In this document: in pieces, positions 8,755 to 22,992 of the stretch
Layout of the letters: every line of letters begins with the position of its first letter
Position numbering within the stretch: the stretch's first letter is position 1
NCBI GenBank assembly: GCA_016283745.1
Contig: JAEENM010000005.1
Location: forward strand, 1 to 42,021
DNA: 42,021 nt
Origin: Bacteroidales bacterium
GTDB lineage: Bacteria > Bacteroidota > Bacteroidia > Bacteroidales > P3
Direction of reading: 5' to 3'
Notes under the pieces: generated by a model
What the model saw: the letters and a program-made list of their open reading frames with translations, nothing else
Told to the model about the DNA's origin: nothing
Databases searched by the model: none
Made by a program: the position numbers and the translations under genes

Positions 8755-8787
8755 AAAAAAAAGCGGCTTTGAAAGCCGCTTTTTTTT
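8755..8787. terminator. Bidirectional intrinsic terminator
   Basis: aaaaaaaagcggctt-tga-aagccgctttttttt between convergent genes 7676..8734 (+) and 8807..9397 (-). Confidence 0.93.
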
Positions 8788-8806
8788 GTGCAAATAGCCA
8801 ACCGTC

Positions 8807-9397
8807 TTACAGACGTGCCTCCACCACTTTCCAGTCCACAATCTGCCAAAGTGCGGCAAGATAGTCGGCACGGCGGTTCTGATAGTCGAGGTAATAGGCG
8901 TGTTCCCACACGTCGAAGGTAAGCAGGGGCCTAAGGCCGTCGGTAACGGGATTTTCGGCGTTTTTCTGCTGGGTTATCACCAAATTGCCGTCGGCATTGA
9001 GAGACAGCCATACCCAGCCGCTTCCGAACAGGGTGGCACCTTTCTGTTCAAATTCGGCTTTAAACTTGTTGAAAGAACCGAAAGTTTTGTCTATCAGCTC
9101 TTTGATACGTCCCACAGGTTCGTGGTTGGCGGAGCCGAACTGCTCGAAATACATAGCGTGGTTCAGCACCTGTCCGGCGTTGTTGAACAGTCCGCCTTGC
9201 GAGCGTTTCACAATCTCGGTAAGGGCAAGGCCTTCCAGTCCGCTGCCGGGCAGCAGTTTGTTGAGGTTGTCAACGTAGGCTTTCAGATGTTTACCGTGGT
9301 GGAACGAGAGTGTGGTCTCGCTGATAACGCCGTCCAACGCCTTGTATGGCAATGCCGGCAGTTCGAAAATTCCGTTGGTTGGGGTGATGTCGGTCAT
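8807..9397 (-). CDS. sodB: Fe/Mn superoxide dismutase
   Basis: FELPALPYKALDGVISETTLSFHHGKHLKAYVDNLN ... LLTFDVWEHAYYLDYQNRRADYL. Confidence 0.96.
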   Translation of the reverse strand: MTDITPTNGIFELPALPYKALDGVISETTLSFHHGKHLKAYVDNLNKLLPGSGLEGLALTEIVKRSQGGLFNNAGQVLNHAMYFEQFGSANHEPVGRIKELIDKTFGSFNKFKAEFEQKGATLFGSGWVWLSLNADGNLVITQQKNAENPVTDGLRPLLTFDVWEHAYYLDYQNRRADYLAALWQIVDWKVVEARL

Positions 9398-9437
9398 AAC
9401 TTTATTTTTTGATGAAAAAATGTGTGTTTATTTTTTG

Positions 9438-9445
9438 CAAAAATA
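9438..9445 (-). promoter_or_regulatory. Bacteroidetes -7 element (TATTTTTG on minus strand) upstream of sodB
   Basis: caaaaata on + strand. Confidence 0.5.
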
Positions 9446-9487
9446 CACAAAAAAAATGATTTTTTTATAGACATATAAAATTTTGAA

Positions 9488-9520
9488 CACGAATCACACA
9501 AATATTTGTGTTAATTCGTG
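9488..9520. repeat. Nested palindrome CACGAAT-ca-CACAAAT|ATTTGTG-tta-ATTCGTG
   Basis: Perfect 14-nt inner palindrome and 7-bp outer arms, in the pcm-sodB intergenic region. Confidence 0.7.
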
Positions 9521-9590
9521 CAATTCGTATTCTCTATTATTGAGGAAAATACGACTTTTTTGCGAAAAAGAGTCTGTCGGCGAAAAAAAA

Positions 9591-10253
9591 TCAGAGAAAC
9601 TTGTTGTTTCCGCCCTGTTTTTTCTCGAGCATGGGCACAAAACTGAAGTTGCCAAAGGTCTCCTCTTTCGTCTCGGTGTCGCTGAGCTTGGTAATGCGTC
9701 GCATCTCGTAGTTTTCGTCGCCCACGGGAATGACCATCATCCCCCCTATCTTGAGCTGTTTCAGCAAATCGGGAGGCACCATGGGTGCGCCGCAGGTGAT
9801 GATAATCTTGTCGAACGGCGCCGAAGTGGGGATGCCCTTGTAGCCGTCGCCGTGGTAACAGCGGACGAAGTACTTCAGCTGTACGATAAGACGTTGTGTC
9901 CTCTGGAAAAGCTCGTCGTGACGCTCGATGGAGAGCACCCTCGCCCCCATCGCGGCAAGAATACAGGCCTGATAGCCGGAACCCGTCCCCACTTCAAGGA
10001 TTTTGTCGTTCTGCTTCACCTCCAGCAGCTGCGACTGGAACGCCACGGTACTCGGGTGCGAAATCGTCTGTCCGCAGGCTATAGGCAACGCCCTGTCCTC
10101 GTAGGCAAGGGAGTCCAGCGAAGGGTCCATAAAGAAATGACGCGGCACCTTGCGCATCGCCTCCAAAACATTTTCGTCGGTGATGCCCTTGGCACGCATC
10201 TCCTCGCACATACGCTCGCGTAAACCCTTGTGTCTGAATGTGTCTTCCATCAT
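9591..10253 (-). CDS. pcm: Protein-L-isoaspartate O-methyltransferase
   Basis: QTISHPSTVAFQSQLLEVKQNDKILEVGTGSGYQACILAAMGARVLSIER. Confidence 0.95.
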   Translation of the reverse strand: MMEDTFRHKGLRERMCEEMRAKGITDENVLEAMRKVPRHFFMDPSLDSLAYEDRALPIACGQTISHPSTVAFQSQLLEVKQNDKILEVGTGSGYQACILAAMGARVLSIERHDELFQRTQRLIVQLKYFVRCYHGDGYKGIPTSAPFDKIIITCGAPMVPPDLLKQLKIGGMMVIPVGDENYEMRRITKLSDTETKEETFGNFSFVPMLEKKQGGNNKFL

Positions 10254-10284
10254 ACCAGTCTAAAATAACCGCTTTTACAGTTTG

Positions 10285-10292
10285 CAAAATTA
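10285..10292 (-). promoter_or_regulatory. Bacteroidetes -7 element (TAATTTTG) upstream of pcm
   Basis: caaaatta on + strand, 32 nt upstream of the pcm start. Confidence 0.5.
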
Positions 10293-10360
10293 CACTTTTT
10301 TCACCGACAATTAGGCACGGTTCATCGCAAACAATAAACAATTTGACGTGAATTTCATCA

Positions 10361-10397
10361 TAATGCGAGAGACGATGTACACATCGTCTCTACATTA
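10361..10397. repeat. REP-like palindrome TAATG(cg)AGAGACGATGT-AC-ACATCGTCTCT(a)CATTA
   Basis: About 16-bp near-perfect stem between two same-strand genes. Confidence 0.8.
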
Positions 10398-10420
10398 TTG
10401 GGTTCCATTGTGTTACGAAA

Positions 10421-11035
10421 TTACCATTGGGGATACTCCACCCCCATCAGCTTGCGGTAGGGACGTGTCTCCACATCCTTTTCTATGCCGAACTGCTCGA
10501 AAATCCCTGTTATGAAACGGTCTATCAGCTGCTGCAGGGCGGCTTCTTCGATGGCGGAGAGCGTGTCGGCGGAGTAAACGCCTTCTATCTCGAGGAAATG
10601 CTCGTCGTGGCCCTGTATCGGCACCGTGCAAAGCTCCAAATGGTACTCCACCTCGCCTTTATGCACAAACAGCCATTTGTCCTTATGCTTTGTGTACCAC
10701 GGCTTTGCGCCGAAGTCCTCCATCATCTCGACAAAACTCCGCAGGTCGGCTTCGTCGCGCAGTTCGAACTCGTGTTCCACGTTATTTTCGAGGTTGCCGA
10801 GGACGGTCTGTTTGCGTTTGGCGTTGGCCACGATGCTCTGCAGCTGAAGGGGGTCGCCGCCGTAGTTCTTGCGTATGCGGAAACGGTTTTTGTTTTCCTT
10901 GGCCGTCGGAGGCATGGCATAGTAGGTATCTTCGGCCACAATATGCTCCGGAAGGCCGTATATTTCGGTCATGCGGCGTTTTATTTCCTCGTACCTATGC
11001 TGCGGCACACGGGCCTTTTTTTCGACTTCTTTCAT
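10421..11035 (-). CDS. CYTH-domain protein (class IV adenylate cyclase/CyaB-like)
   Basis: N-terminal MKEVEKKARV, RFRIRKNYG, EHEFELRDEADL, EVEYHLELCTV, FLEIEG: charged beta-strand pattern of CYTH enzymes. Confidence 0.8.
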   Translation of the reverse strand: MKEVEKKARVPQHRYEEIKRRMTEIYGLPEHIVAEDTYYAMPPTAKENKNRFRIRKNYGGDPLQLQSIVANAKRKQTVLGNLENNVEHEFELRDEADLRSFVEMMEDFGAKPWYTKHKDKWLFVHKGEVEYHLELCTVPIQGHDEHFLEIEGVYSADTLSAIEEAALQQLIDRFITGIFEQFGIEKDVETRPYRKLMGVEYPQW

Positions 11036-11061
11036 GGGGTTTGGGGGTGTGTCTGAAAAAA

Positions 11062-11091
11062 ACGGTTTCTTCCCTTGCGGAAAGAAACCGT
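11062..11091 (-). terminator. Intrinsic terminator of the DUF3467 gene
   Basis: ACGGTTTCTT...AAGAAACCGT stem followed by TTTTTT on minus strand. Confidence 0.85.
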
Positions 11092-11117
11092 ATCATCAAC
11101 ATTTTAAACAAATTTAA

Positions 11118-11429
11118 TCATGCTTCTGCCAATGGCGACATATTGTTATAAGGTATGGTGGTGCCGTCGTCGTCTTTAATGCGACCGTGCACCGACTCGT
11201 ATCTTTCGATGTTGTCGGTAAGAGCTCTGAGCAGACGTTTGGCGTGCTGGGGTGTGAGTATTATCCGCGACTGCACCTTGGCTTTTGGCAGGCCGGGCAT
11301 CATACGGATAAAATCCACGATAAACTCCGAAGGCGAATGGGTTATCATTGCCAAGTTGGAGTAAATGCCGTCGGCCACCTCGGCCGGCAGGTCGATGTTT
11401 ATCGTCTGTTCGTTCTTTTTCTCTTCCAT
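11118..11429 (-). CDS. DUF3467 domain protein
   Basis: INIDLPAEVADGIYSNLAMITHSPSEFIVDFIRMMPGLPKAKVQSRIILTPQHAKRLLRALTDNI. Confidence 0.9.
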   Translation of the reverse strand: MEEKKNEQTINIDLPAEVADGIYSNLAMITHSPSEFIVDFIRMMPGLPKAKVQSRIILTPQHAKRLLRALTDNIERYESVHGRIKDDDGTTIPYNNMSPLAEA

Positions 11430-11446
11430 CTTGTGTTATAAAAAAG

Positions 11447-11474
11447 TGTCAGGCACAACTTGTTGTGCCTGACA
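11447..11474 (-). terminator. Intrinsic terminator after rpoC
   Basis: TGTCAGGCACAA-CTTG-TTGTGCCTGACA, perfect 12-bp stem, U-rich tail on minus strand. Confidence 0.92.
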
Positions 11475-11488
11475 GATATGTTTTACAT

Positions 11489-15766
<4,278 letters not shown>

Positions 15767-15802
15767 AATTCTTATCCTAAACTAATGAAAAACTATTCTT
15801 AA

Positions 15803-18800
15803 TTATTCGAAATCGAGTTCAAGACCCAATCCACGCAATTCGTGAACAAGCACATTGAACGATTCGGGTATTCCGGGTGTCGGCATGTTGTCGCCCTTCA
15901 CGATGGCCTCGTAGGTCTTCGATCTGCCGGGAACGTCGTCGGATTTCACCGTGAGTATCTCCTGCAGGATATGCGAAGCGCCGAAGGCTTCCAATGCCCA
16001 AACCTCCATTTCTCCAAAACGCTGTCCGCCGAATTGTGCCTTACCGCCAAGAGGCTGCTGAGTAATCAGCGAGTAAGGTCCTATCGAACGTGCGTGCATC
16101 TTGTCGTCGATCATGTGGTGCAGTTTCAGCATGTAGATATAACCCACAGTTGCCGGTTGGTCGAAACGGTCGCCCGTTTCGCCGTCGTAGAGGTAGGTGC
16201 GTCCGTTTTCGGGCAATCCTGCCTCACGCATATATCCGTTGATCTGTTCGAGGGTTGCACCGTCGAAGATAGGAGTCTGGTAGCGTTTGCCCAGTTTCTT
16301 GCCTGCCCATCCGAGAACGGTCTCATAGATTTGTCCGAGGTTCATACGCGAAGGCACACCCAGCGGGTTAAGAACTATGTCCACAGGGGTTCCGTCGGCG
16401 AGGAACGGCATATCCTCGGCACGTACAATCTTCGACACGATACCTTTGTTACCGTGACGACCGGCCATCTTATCGCCGATACGCAGTTTACGCTTGCTTG
16501 CCACATACACTTTGGCCATCTGCACAATGCCTTGCGGCAGGTCGTCGCCGACAGTCTTAACAAATTTCTCGCGTGTGTAGCGGCCGAATATCTCGCGATA
16601 TTTGATGTTGTAGTTGTTCAGCAGCTCCTTCACAAGGTCGTTGGCCTCCTTGTCGGTGGTCCACTTGTTGGGGTTAACTGTGGTATAGTCTATGTCCTTG
16701 AGTATCTTCTGGGTGAATTTGGTCTTTTTGGGGACCACTTCTTCCTTAACATTGGAATAAACGCCGTTGCACACCTTGCCGGTGAGTATGATCACCAGTT
16801 TGTCCACCAGCTTGCCTTTCAATTCCTCGGTCTCTTCGTTGAACTTGACATCGAGTTCGGCAATAACCTCCTTGTCGTGGGTGCGGTTCTTGGGACTCTT
16901 GGCGATGTGGCTGAATAGTTTCTTGTCGATAACCACGCCCTGTACCGAAGGCGGAACTTTGAACGAAGCGTCTTTCACGTCACCGGCCTTGTCGCCGAAG
17001 ATGGCTCTGAGCAGTTTCTCTTCGGGAGTTGGGTCCGATTCGCCTTTGGGGGTGATTTTTCCTATCAAGATATCGCCTTCCTTGACTTCAGCGCCGATAC
17101 GGATGATACCGTTCTCGTCGAGGTCCTTGGTGGCTTCGTTGCTCACGTTGGGTATGTCGCGTGTCAGTTCCTCGACACCGCGTTTTGTCTCTCTCACCTG
17201 TGTGGTGAACTCCTCAACGTGTACGGAAGTGAATATGTCTTCTTTAACAACTTTTTCGGAGATAACGATAGCATCCTCGTAGTTGTAACCTTTCCACGGC
17301 ATGAATGCCACCATGAGGTTACGACCGAGTGCCAGCTCTCCGTTCTGGGTAGCGTAGCCTTCGCAGAGCACCTGACCTTTTTTCACCTTGTCGCCCTTGC
17401 TAACAATAGGACGCAGGTTAATGGCGGTGCTGTGGTTGGTACGCTGATATTTTGTCAAAGGATAAACCTTAACGTCATCGTCGAAAGTAACAAGACGTTC
17501 GCGTTCGTCGCGCGAGTGGCGGATAACAATCTTGGTAGCATCCACAAATTCCACCACACCGTCGCCCACTGCGTTGAGCAGCACGCGGGAGTCTTCGGCC
17601 ACCGATTTCTCGATACCTGTTCCCACGATAGGAATCTCGGGGTTGAGCAGAGGCACAGCCTGACGCATCATGTTCGATCCCATCAGCGCACGGTTGGCGT
17701 CGTCGTGTTCAAGGAAGGGAATCAGCGATGCAGCTATGGAAGCAATCTGGTTCGATGCTATATCCATAAGGTTCACATCCTCGGGCGAAACAATGGGGAA
17801 ATCGGCCAAGTTACGGGCTTTCACTCTCTCGGTGGTGATGGTGCCATCCTCGCTCTGAGGAGTGGTGGCCTGAGCCACAATCTGGTTTTCTTCCTCTTCG
17901 GCAGTAAGGAATATCGGTTCCTCGTCGACCTGCACTTTGCCTTCCACCACTCTCTGGTAGGGAGTTTCGATAAAGCCGAGACGGTTTATCTTGGCGTAAA
18001 CGCACAGCGACGAAATAAGACCGATGTTCGGGCCTTCAGGGGTTTCGATGGTACACAAACGTCCGTAGTGTGTGTAGTGCACGTCACGCACCTCGAATCC
18101 GGCGCGTTCGCGCGACAGACCTCCGGGACCCAGTGCCGAGATACGGCGTTTGTGGGTGATTTCGGCCAGCGGGTTGGTCTGGTCCATAAACTGCGACAGC
18201 TGGTTGGTGCCGAAGAACGAGTTGATTACCGACGACAATGTCTTGGCGTTGATAAGGTCAACTATTCCGAACACCTCGTTGTCGCGCACGTTCATACGCT
18301 CGCGGATGGTGCGGGCCATACGTGCCAGACCCACGCTGAACTGTGCCGAAAGCTGTTCGCCTACGGTACGCACCCTACGGTTGCTCAGGTGGTCGATATC
18401 GTCAACCTCGGCCTTCGAGTTGATAAGCTCGATCAGATATTTGATGATTGAAGTGATGTCCTCGCGGGTAAGCACACGCACGTCGGAAGAAACGGTAAGG
18501 TTCAGCTTGGTGTTGATACGGTAGCGTCCCACATCGCCCAAGTCGTAACGTTTCTCGGAGAAGAACAGTTTTTCGATGATGCCTCGCGCGGTCTCCTCAT
18601 CGGGTGGGTCGGCGCTACGCAGCAGTCTGTAAATAAATTCTACAGCTTCCTTGGCATTGTGAGCTGTATCTTTATTCAAAGTATTGAAAATCACCGAATA
18701 ATCGAGAGTGTCGTCGGCCTCTTTGTGAACCAGGATAGATTTCACGCCGAGGTCCATGATCTTGTCGATATGCTCTTCGGTAAGTTCGGAGTCGCGTTCC

Positions 18801-19606
18801 ACGACGACCTCGTTACGTTCCATTGAAAGAACTTCACCGGTGTCCTCGTCGACGAAATCCTCAACCCACGAACGTTCAACACGTGCAGCCAGCTTGCGGC
18901 CTAAAACGCGTTGCAGGTTGGTGGGACTCACTTTAATCTCTTCGGAGAGGTTGAAAATATCAAGAATATCTTTATCCGTCTCAAAACCTATAGCGCGGAG
19001 CAAGGTTGTGATAGGAAGTTTTTTCTTACGGTCGATGTAGGCGTACATCACGTTGTTGATGTCCGTGGTGAACTCCATCCAGGAGCCGCGGAACGGGATG
19101 ATACGTGCGGAATACAGCTGGGTTCCGTTGGAGTGGAACTGTGTTCCGAAGAATACGCCGGGGGAGCGGTGCAGTTGTGACACAACCACACGTTCGGCTC
19201 CGTTTATCACGAATGTGGCTTTGGGAGTCATATAAGGAATCATTCCCAAGAACACATCGTCTATTTTGGTCTCGAACTCCTCGTGTTCGGGATCGGTGCA
19301 GGACAGGCGCAGCTTGGCCTTCAGAGGCACGCTATACGTAAGGCCGCGCTCGATACATTCCTCGATGGTGTACCGCGGCGGGTCGATGAAATAATCCAAA
19401 AATTCAAGCACGTAATTGTTGCGCGTATCCGTAATGGGGAAGTTTTCGTTGAAAACTTTGTACAACCCTTCGTTAAGATGGTTGTCGGGATTTGTCTCTA
19501 TCTGGAAAAAATCCCTGAACGATTTAAGCTGGATATCCAAAAAATCGGGGTAGTCGAATTTGCGAACTGTCGCGAAATTAACTACTTTTGAGTTATTATT
19601 TGCCAA
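15803..19606 (-). CDS. rpoB: DNA-directed RNA polymerase beta subunit
   Basis: 1267 aa; [52 protein letters not shown]. Confidence 0.99.
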   Translation of the reverse strand: MANNNSKVVNFATVRKFDYPDFLDIQLKSFRDFFQIETNPDNHLNEGLYKVFNENFPITDTRNNYVLEFLDYFIDPPRYTIEECIERGLTYSVPLKAKLRLSCTDPEHEEFETKIDDVFLGMIPYMTPKATFVINGAERVVVSQLHRSPGVFFGTQFHSNGTQLYSARIIPFRGSWMEFTTDINNVMYAYIDRKKKLPITTLLRAIGFETDKDILDIFNLSEEIKVSPTNLQRVLGRKLAARVERSWVEDFVDEDTGEVLSMERNEVVVERDSELTEEHIDKIMDLGVKSILVHKEADDTLDYSVIFNTLNKDTAHNAKEAVEFIYRLLRSADPPDEETARGIIEKLFFSEKRYDLGDVGRYRINTKLNLTVSSDVRVLTREDITSIIKYLIELINSKAEVDDIDHLSNRRVRTVGEQLSAQFSVGLARMARTIRERMNVRDNEVFGIVDLINAKTLSSVINSFFGTNQLSQFMDQTNPLAEITHKRRISALGPGGLSRERAGFEVRDVHYTHYGRLCTIETPEGPNIGLISSLCVYAKINRLGFIETPYQRVVEGKVQVDEEPIFLTAEEEENQIVAQATTPQSEDGTITTERVKARNLADFPIVSPEDVNLMDIASNQIASIAASLIPFLEHDDANRALMGSNMMRQAVPLLNPEIPIVGTGIEKSVAEDSRVLLNAVGDGVVEFVDATKIVIRHSRDERERLVTFDDDVKVYPLTKYQRTNHSTAINLRPIVSKGDKVKKGQVLCEGYATQNGELALGRNLMVAFMPWKGYNYEDAIVISEKVVKEDIFTSVHVEEFTTQVRETKRGVEELTRDIPNVSNEATKDLDENGIIRIGAEVKEGDILIGKITPKGESDPTPEEKLLRAIFGDKAGDVKDASFKVPPSVQGVVIDKKLFSHIAKSPKNRTHDKEVIAELDVKFNEETEELKGKLVDKLVIILTGKVCNGVYSNVKEEVVPKKTKFTQKILKDIDYTTVNPNKWTTDKEANDLVKELLNNYNIKYREIFGRYTREKFVKTVGDDLPQGIVQMAKVYVASKRKLRIGDKMAGRHGNKGIVSKIVRAEDMPFLADGTPVDIVLNPLGVPSRMNLGQIYETVLGWAGKKLGKRYQTPIFDGATLEQINGYMREAGLPENGRTYLYDGETGDRFDQPATVGYIYMLKLHHMIDDKMHARSIGPYSLITQQPLGGKAQFGGQRFGEMEVWALEAFGASHILQEILTVKSDDVPGRSKTYEAIVKGDNMPTPGIPESFNVLVHELRGLGLELDFE

Positions 19607-19661
19607 GGTCTATGTGTTTTAATGATGTTTTCCGAAACTAAGAATTAACTAACAAACAAAC

Positions 19662-19701
19662 AAGGAATGGGCTCCCCGACTGCTCGGAAGCCCTATTCCT
19701 T
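19662..19701 (-). promoter_or_regulatory. Stable hairpin in the rplL-rpoB intergenic region (candidate attenuator or processing site)
   Basis: aaggaatgggctccccgactgctcggaagccctattcctt: about 14-bp stem with two bulges, followed on minus by TTGTTTGTTTGTTAG. Confidence 0.75.
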
Positions 19702-19722
19702 ATGGAACCAATAGGTGAAAAC

Positions 19723-20103
19723 CTATTTGATCTCAACTTCTGCGCCTGCTTCTTCGAGGGATTTCTTCAAAGCTTCAGCTTCGTCTTTGGAAACACCTTC
19801 TTTTACAGGCTTGGGAGCTGCGTCAACTAATTCTTTAGCTTCTTTCAGTCCGAGGCTAGCCAGATCCTTAACCAGTTTCACAACGGCCAGTTTCTGAGCG
19901 CCGGCGGCTTTCAGTATCACGTCGAAAGAGGTTTTCTCTTCAGCGGCGGCACCAGCGGCTGCGCCAGCGGCGGGAGCGGCTACTGCAACAGCTGCTGCAG
20001 CGGGTTCAATGCCGTATTCTTCTTTCAATACATCGGCCAATTCTTTTACTTCTTTTACTGTAAGATTTACTAATTGTTCAGCAATAGCTTTAATATCTGC
20101 CAT
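19723..20103 (-). CDS. rplL: 50S ribosomal protein L7/L12
   Basis: [49 protein letters not shown]. Confidence 0.99.
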   Translation of the reverse strand: MADIKAIAEQLVNLTVKEVKELADVLKEEYGIEPAAAAVAVAAPAAGAAAGAAAEEKTSFDVILKAAGAQKLAVVKLVKDLASLGLKEAKELVDAAPKPVKEGVSKDEAEALKKSLEEAGAEVEIK

Positions 20104-20174
20104 GACTTTTTATTTTTAAATGTTTTACAATTTGTTTACTTTTTTTTTGTTTTTTTGATGTTCTCACATCGGGT

Positions 20175-20696
20175 TTATTCGGCTTTTTCCGACATAGTCT
20201 TCAAAACTCCGGTCAATGTGTTTGCGCCAGACTGCAACTGCGAAACCACGTTCTTGATGGGCGACTGCAGCAGAGCCACAACGTCGGCGATGAGTTCGTT
20301 CTTGGACTTGATGTTCACCAGGGTGTCCAAGTTTTCGTCGCCAATGTAGAAGGACTCTTCAACATAAGCACCTTTGAGGATGGGTTTAGCGTTCGTCGCA
20401 CGGAACTCTTTTATGAGTTTGGCGGGAGCGTTGTTGGAGTTCGAAAGCATTATCGAAGTCTCGCCTTTGATAACAGGGAACAGCTCGGAATAGTCGACCC
20501 CTGTCTTTTCCATTGCCTTGATGAGCAATGTGTTCTTGACAACCAACAGTTTCACCTCGCGGCGGAATGCCAGACGGCGCAACTTACTCGTCTGCACGGA
20601 GTTGAAGCCTCCAATGTCGGCAATGTACAGATGAGGATAGTTTTTGATTTCCTCGCAAAGTGAGTCTATCAGTTGGGCTTTCAGTTCTTTTCTCAT
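20175..20696 (-). CDS. rplJ: 50S ribosomal protein L10
   Basis: 173 aa; position and sequence (TSKLRRLAFRREVKLLVVKNTLLIKAMEKTG). Confidence 0.97.
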   Translation of the reverse strand: MRKELKAQLIDSLCEEIKNYPHLYIADIGGFNSVQTSKLRRLAFRREVKLLVVKNTLLIKAMEKTGVDYSELFPVIKGETSIMLSNSNNAPAKLIKEFRATNAKPILKGAYVEESFYIGDENLDTLVNIKSKNELIADVVALLQSPIKNVVSQLQSGANTLTGVLKTMSEKAE

Positions 20697-20724
20697 AATG
20701 TTTCGAAAGTTTACTAATTATTGA

Positions 20725-21420
20725 TTACAAGCTAATGGATTTGGTGTCGACTTTTACGCCCGGGCTCATTGTGCTGGACACGGTTACGCTTTTCACGTAT
20801 GTGCCTTTAGCGGCGGCGGGTTTCAGCTTGATGATAGCCTGCAGCACCTCGCGTGCGTTGTCCACTATTTTGTTAGGTTCGAACGACACTTTTGCCACTG
20901 CAGAGTGGATGATACCAAATTTGTCAACCTTGAAGTCGATTTTACCGGCCTTAGCTTCTGTAACTGCTTTGCCAACTTCCATAGTAACTGTGCCTGTTTT
21001 GGGGTTGGGCATGAGTCCGCGGGGACCCAGTATTTTTCCCAGCGCTCCTACTTTGGGCATTACGCTCGGCATGGTAATAATAACATCTACATCCGTCCAA
21101 CCGCCTTTTATTTTTGCGATATAGTCGTCTAATCCGTAATAATCGGCTCCGGCTGCCTTAGCTTCTTCTTCCTTGTCGGGGGTGCAGAGCACAAGCACGC
21201 GCACCTGTTTTCCGGTACCGTGGGGCAATGTAACGCTGCCGCGAACCATCTGGTTGGCTTTGCGGGGGTCAACGCCCAAGCGCACATCAAGATCCACGGA
21301 AGCGTCGAACTTGGTGTAGGTGATCTCCTTCACAACCGACACGGCTTCCTCCAAAGAGTAAACCTTAGTCTTGTCGAACTTTGCTAAAGCTTCTTTTTGT
21401 TTCTTAGATAGTTTTGCCAT
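20725..21420 (-). CDS. rplA: 50S ribosomal protein L1
   Basis: [25 protein letters not shown]. Confidence 0.99.
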   Translation of the reverse strand: MAKLSKKQKEALAKFDKTKVYSLEEAVSVVKEITYTKFDASVDLDVRLGVDPRKANQMVRGSVTLPHGTGKQVRVLVLCTPDKEEEAKAAGADYYGLDDYIAKIKGGWTDVDVIITMPSVMPKVGALGKILGPRGLMPNPKTGTVTMEVGKAVTEAKAGKIDFKVDKFGIIHSAVAKVSFEPNKIVDNAREVLQAIIKLKPAAAKGTYVKSVTVSSTMSPGVKVDTKSISL

Positions 21421-21438
21421 GTTTTTTTAAACTTTAAT

Positions 21439-21882
21439 TTATTTAGCCAAGGGGTTCTCACCCGTAACAGTGATACCCATACTTCTTGCAGTACCTGCCA
21501 CCATGCTCATCGCTGATTCTATCGTGAAACAGTTCAGGTCGGGCATTTTGGCTTCTGCAATCTGACGCACCTGGTCCCAGGTTACGGAAGCCACCTTGTT
21601 GCGGTTGGGTTCTGCGGAACCGCTCTTCAACTTGGCCACTTCTTTCAGCTGGATTGCCACAGGGGTCGTCTTAATTACAAAATCAAAGGATTTGTCGGTG
21701 TAAACAGTGATGATGGCGGGAACGATCTTGCCTGCCATATCCTGGGTTCTGGCGTTGAACTGTTTGCAGAACTCCATGATGTTAACACCTTTAGCACCCA
21801 ATGCCGGACCTACCGGTGGGGCGGGGTTTGCCGCGCCTCCCTTGATCTGCAATTTAATCAATCCTGCAACTTCTTTTGCCAT
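21439..21882 (-). CDS. rplK: 50S ribosomal protein L11
   Basis: [37 protein letters not shown]. Confidence 0.99.
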   Translation of the reverse strand: MAKEVAGLIKLQIKGGAANPAPPVGPALGAKGVNIMEFCKQFNARTQDMAGKIVPAIITVYTDKSFDFVIKTTPVAIQLKEVAKLKSGSAEPNRNKVASVTWDQVRQIAEAKMPDLNCFTIESAMSMVAGTARSMGITVTGENPLAK

Positions 21883-21943
21883 TTTTGATAAATGCTAAAT
21901 TTGTTATTACTAATAAAATTGACTTTTTCGGCTCTGCCCTCGA

Positions 21944-22489
21944 CTACTCTTTCTCCACCTGTGCGAAATTCAGTTCCAGAGGTGTGCGGCGACCGAAAAT
22001 CTTGACCATTACGACCAGTTTTTTCTTGTCCTCCATAACCTCTTCCACAACTCCGCTGAAGCTGTTGAAAGGTCCGTCGATAACCTTTACATTCTCTCCC
22101 ACTATGAACGGGTCGGCGTAGCCCTCGCCCTTCTCGCGGTCGTCGTCAACCTTTCCTAAGATGCGGTTCACTTCGGCCTCGCGCATGGGGATGGGTTTGC
22201 CGTCCTTCTCACGCAGGAAATCGATAACATTTGGAATGTTCTGAATGATTTGTGCTATCTCGCCTGCCAGAGCCGCTTCAATCAACACATATCCCGGGAA
22301 GAAGTTACGCTCTTTCATCACCTTCTTGCCGTTGCGTATCGACCAAACCTTCTCGGTAGGGATGAGCACCTGCGAAACGTACTGCTGCAAGCCCAGGCGG
22401 TTCACCTCGTTGAGGATATACTCCCTGGCTTTGTTTTCCTTTCCGCTGATGGCTCTCACCACATACCATTTTTTCACTTGTTCTTCCAT
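21944..22489 (-). CDS. nusG: Transcription termination/antitermination protein NusG
   Basis: KKWYVVRAISGKENKAREYI...FFPGYVLIEA...VKVIDGPFNSFSGVVEEV. Confidence 0.98.
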   Translation of the reverse strand: MEEQVKKWYVVRAISGKENKAREYILNEVNRLGLQQYVSQVLIPTEKVWSIRNGKKVMKERNFFPGYVLIEAALAGEIAQIIQNIPNVIDFLREKDGKPIPMREAEVNRILGKVDDDREKGEGYADPFIVGENVKVIDGPFNSFSGVVEEVMEDKKKLVVMVKIFGRRTPLELNFAQVEKE

Positions 22490-22627
22490 ATACCGATTTT
22501 TGTTGTAAATTGTTGTGGCATCGCCACATACTTTATATTTTAATACTCTCCTGCTGCTTCTCGCCCTGCGGTTACAATAATGTATTGGGAAGCAAAAACC
22601 GCACGGCTATCTTCGTTGGAAGAAACT

Positions 22628-22843
22628 TTATTTGAATATTTCGTAAAAGTATCCTAATATTCCTTTCCACCAATCCCAATCTGTTTTAAATATGTTATCC
22701 ATAAAGAACACAATTAAAGCCAGAATAAATGCGGCAACAGCCACTACGATGGCGCTGCCCTGCAACTCTTGGAATGTGGGCCACGACGTTTTGTGTACCA
22801 GTTCGTCGTAGCTGCTTTTTACATAATCGCCTATTTTCGACAT
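22628..22843 (-). CDS. secE: Preprotein translocase subunit SecE
   Basis: MSKIGDYVKSSYDELVHKTSWPTFQELQGSAIVV, single TM; synteny with nusG. Start is the internal Met, because the upstream part of the ORF overlaps tRNA-Trp. Confidence 0.95.
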   Translation of the reverse strand: MSKIGDYVKSSYDELVHKTSWPTFQELQGSAIVVAVAAFILALIVFFMDNIFKTDWDWWKGILGYFYEIFK

Positions 22844-22861
22844 ATCATTTGCTTTATTTAG

Positions 22862-22932
22862 CAGGGGCTGAGAGAATCGAACTCCCATCTAAGGTTTTGG
22901 AGACCTCCATTCTGCCATTAAACTAAGCCCCT
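22862..22932 (-). tRNA. tRNA-Trp (CCA anticodon)
   Basis: Cloverleaf: AGGGGCT/AGCCCCT acceptor, anticodon loop CTCCAAA, T-loop TTCGATT. Confidence 0.97.
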
Positions 22933-22940
22933 TTCCGAAA

Positions 22941-22970
22941 AAAACGGGCGAGCTTCATCCCGCCCGTTTT
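22941..22970 (-). terminator. Intrinsic terminator after tuf
   Basis: AAAACGGGCG-agcttcatcc-CGCCCGTTTT, perfect 10-bp stem. Confidence 0.9.
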
Positions 22971-22992
22971 CATTTGTTATGAAACTAAAGTA

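Noticed and set aside
9483-10223. + strand 246-aa ORF antisense to pcm
   Set aside because: Overlaps pcm, whose methyltransferase motif is clear.
15842-18451. + strand ORFs (358 and 410 aa) antisense to rpoB
   Set aside because: Antisense shadow ORFs; no domain motifs, low-plausibility composition.
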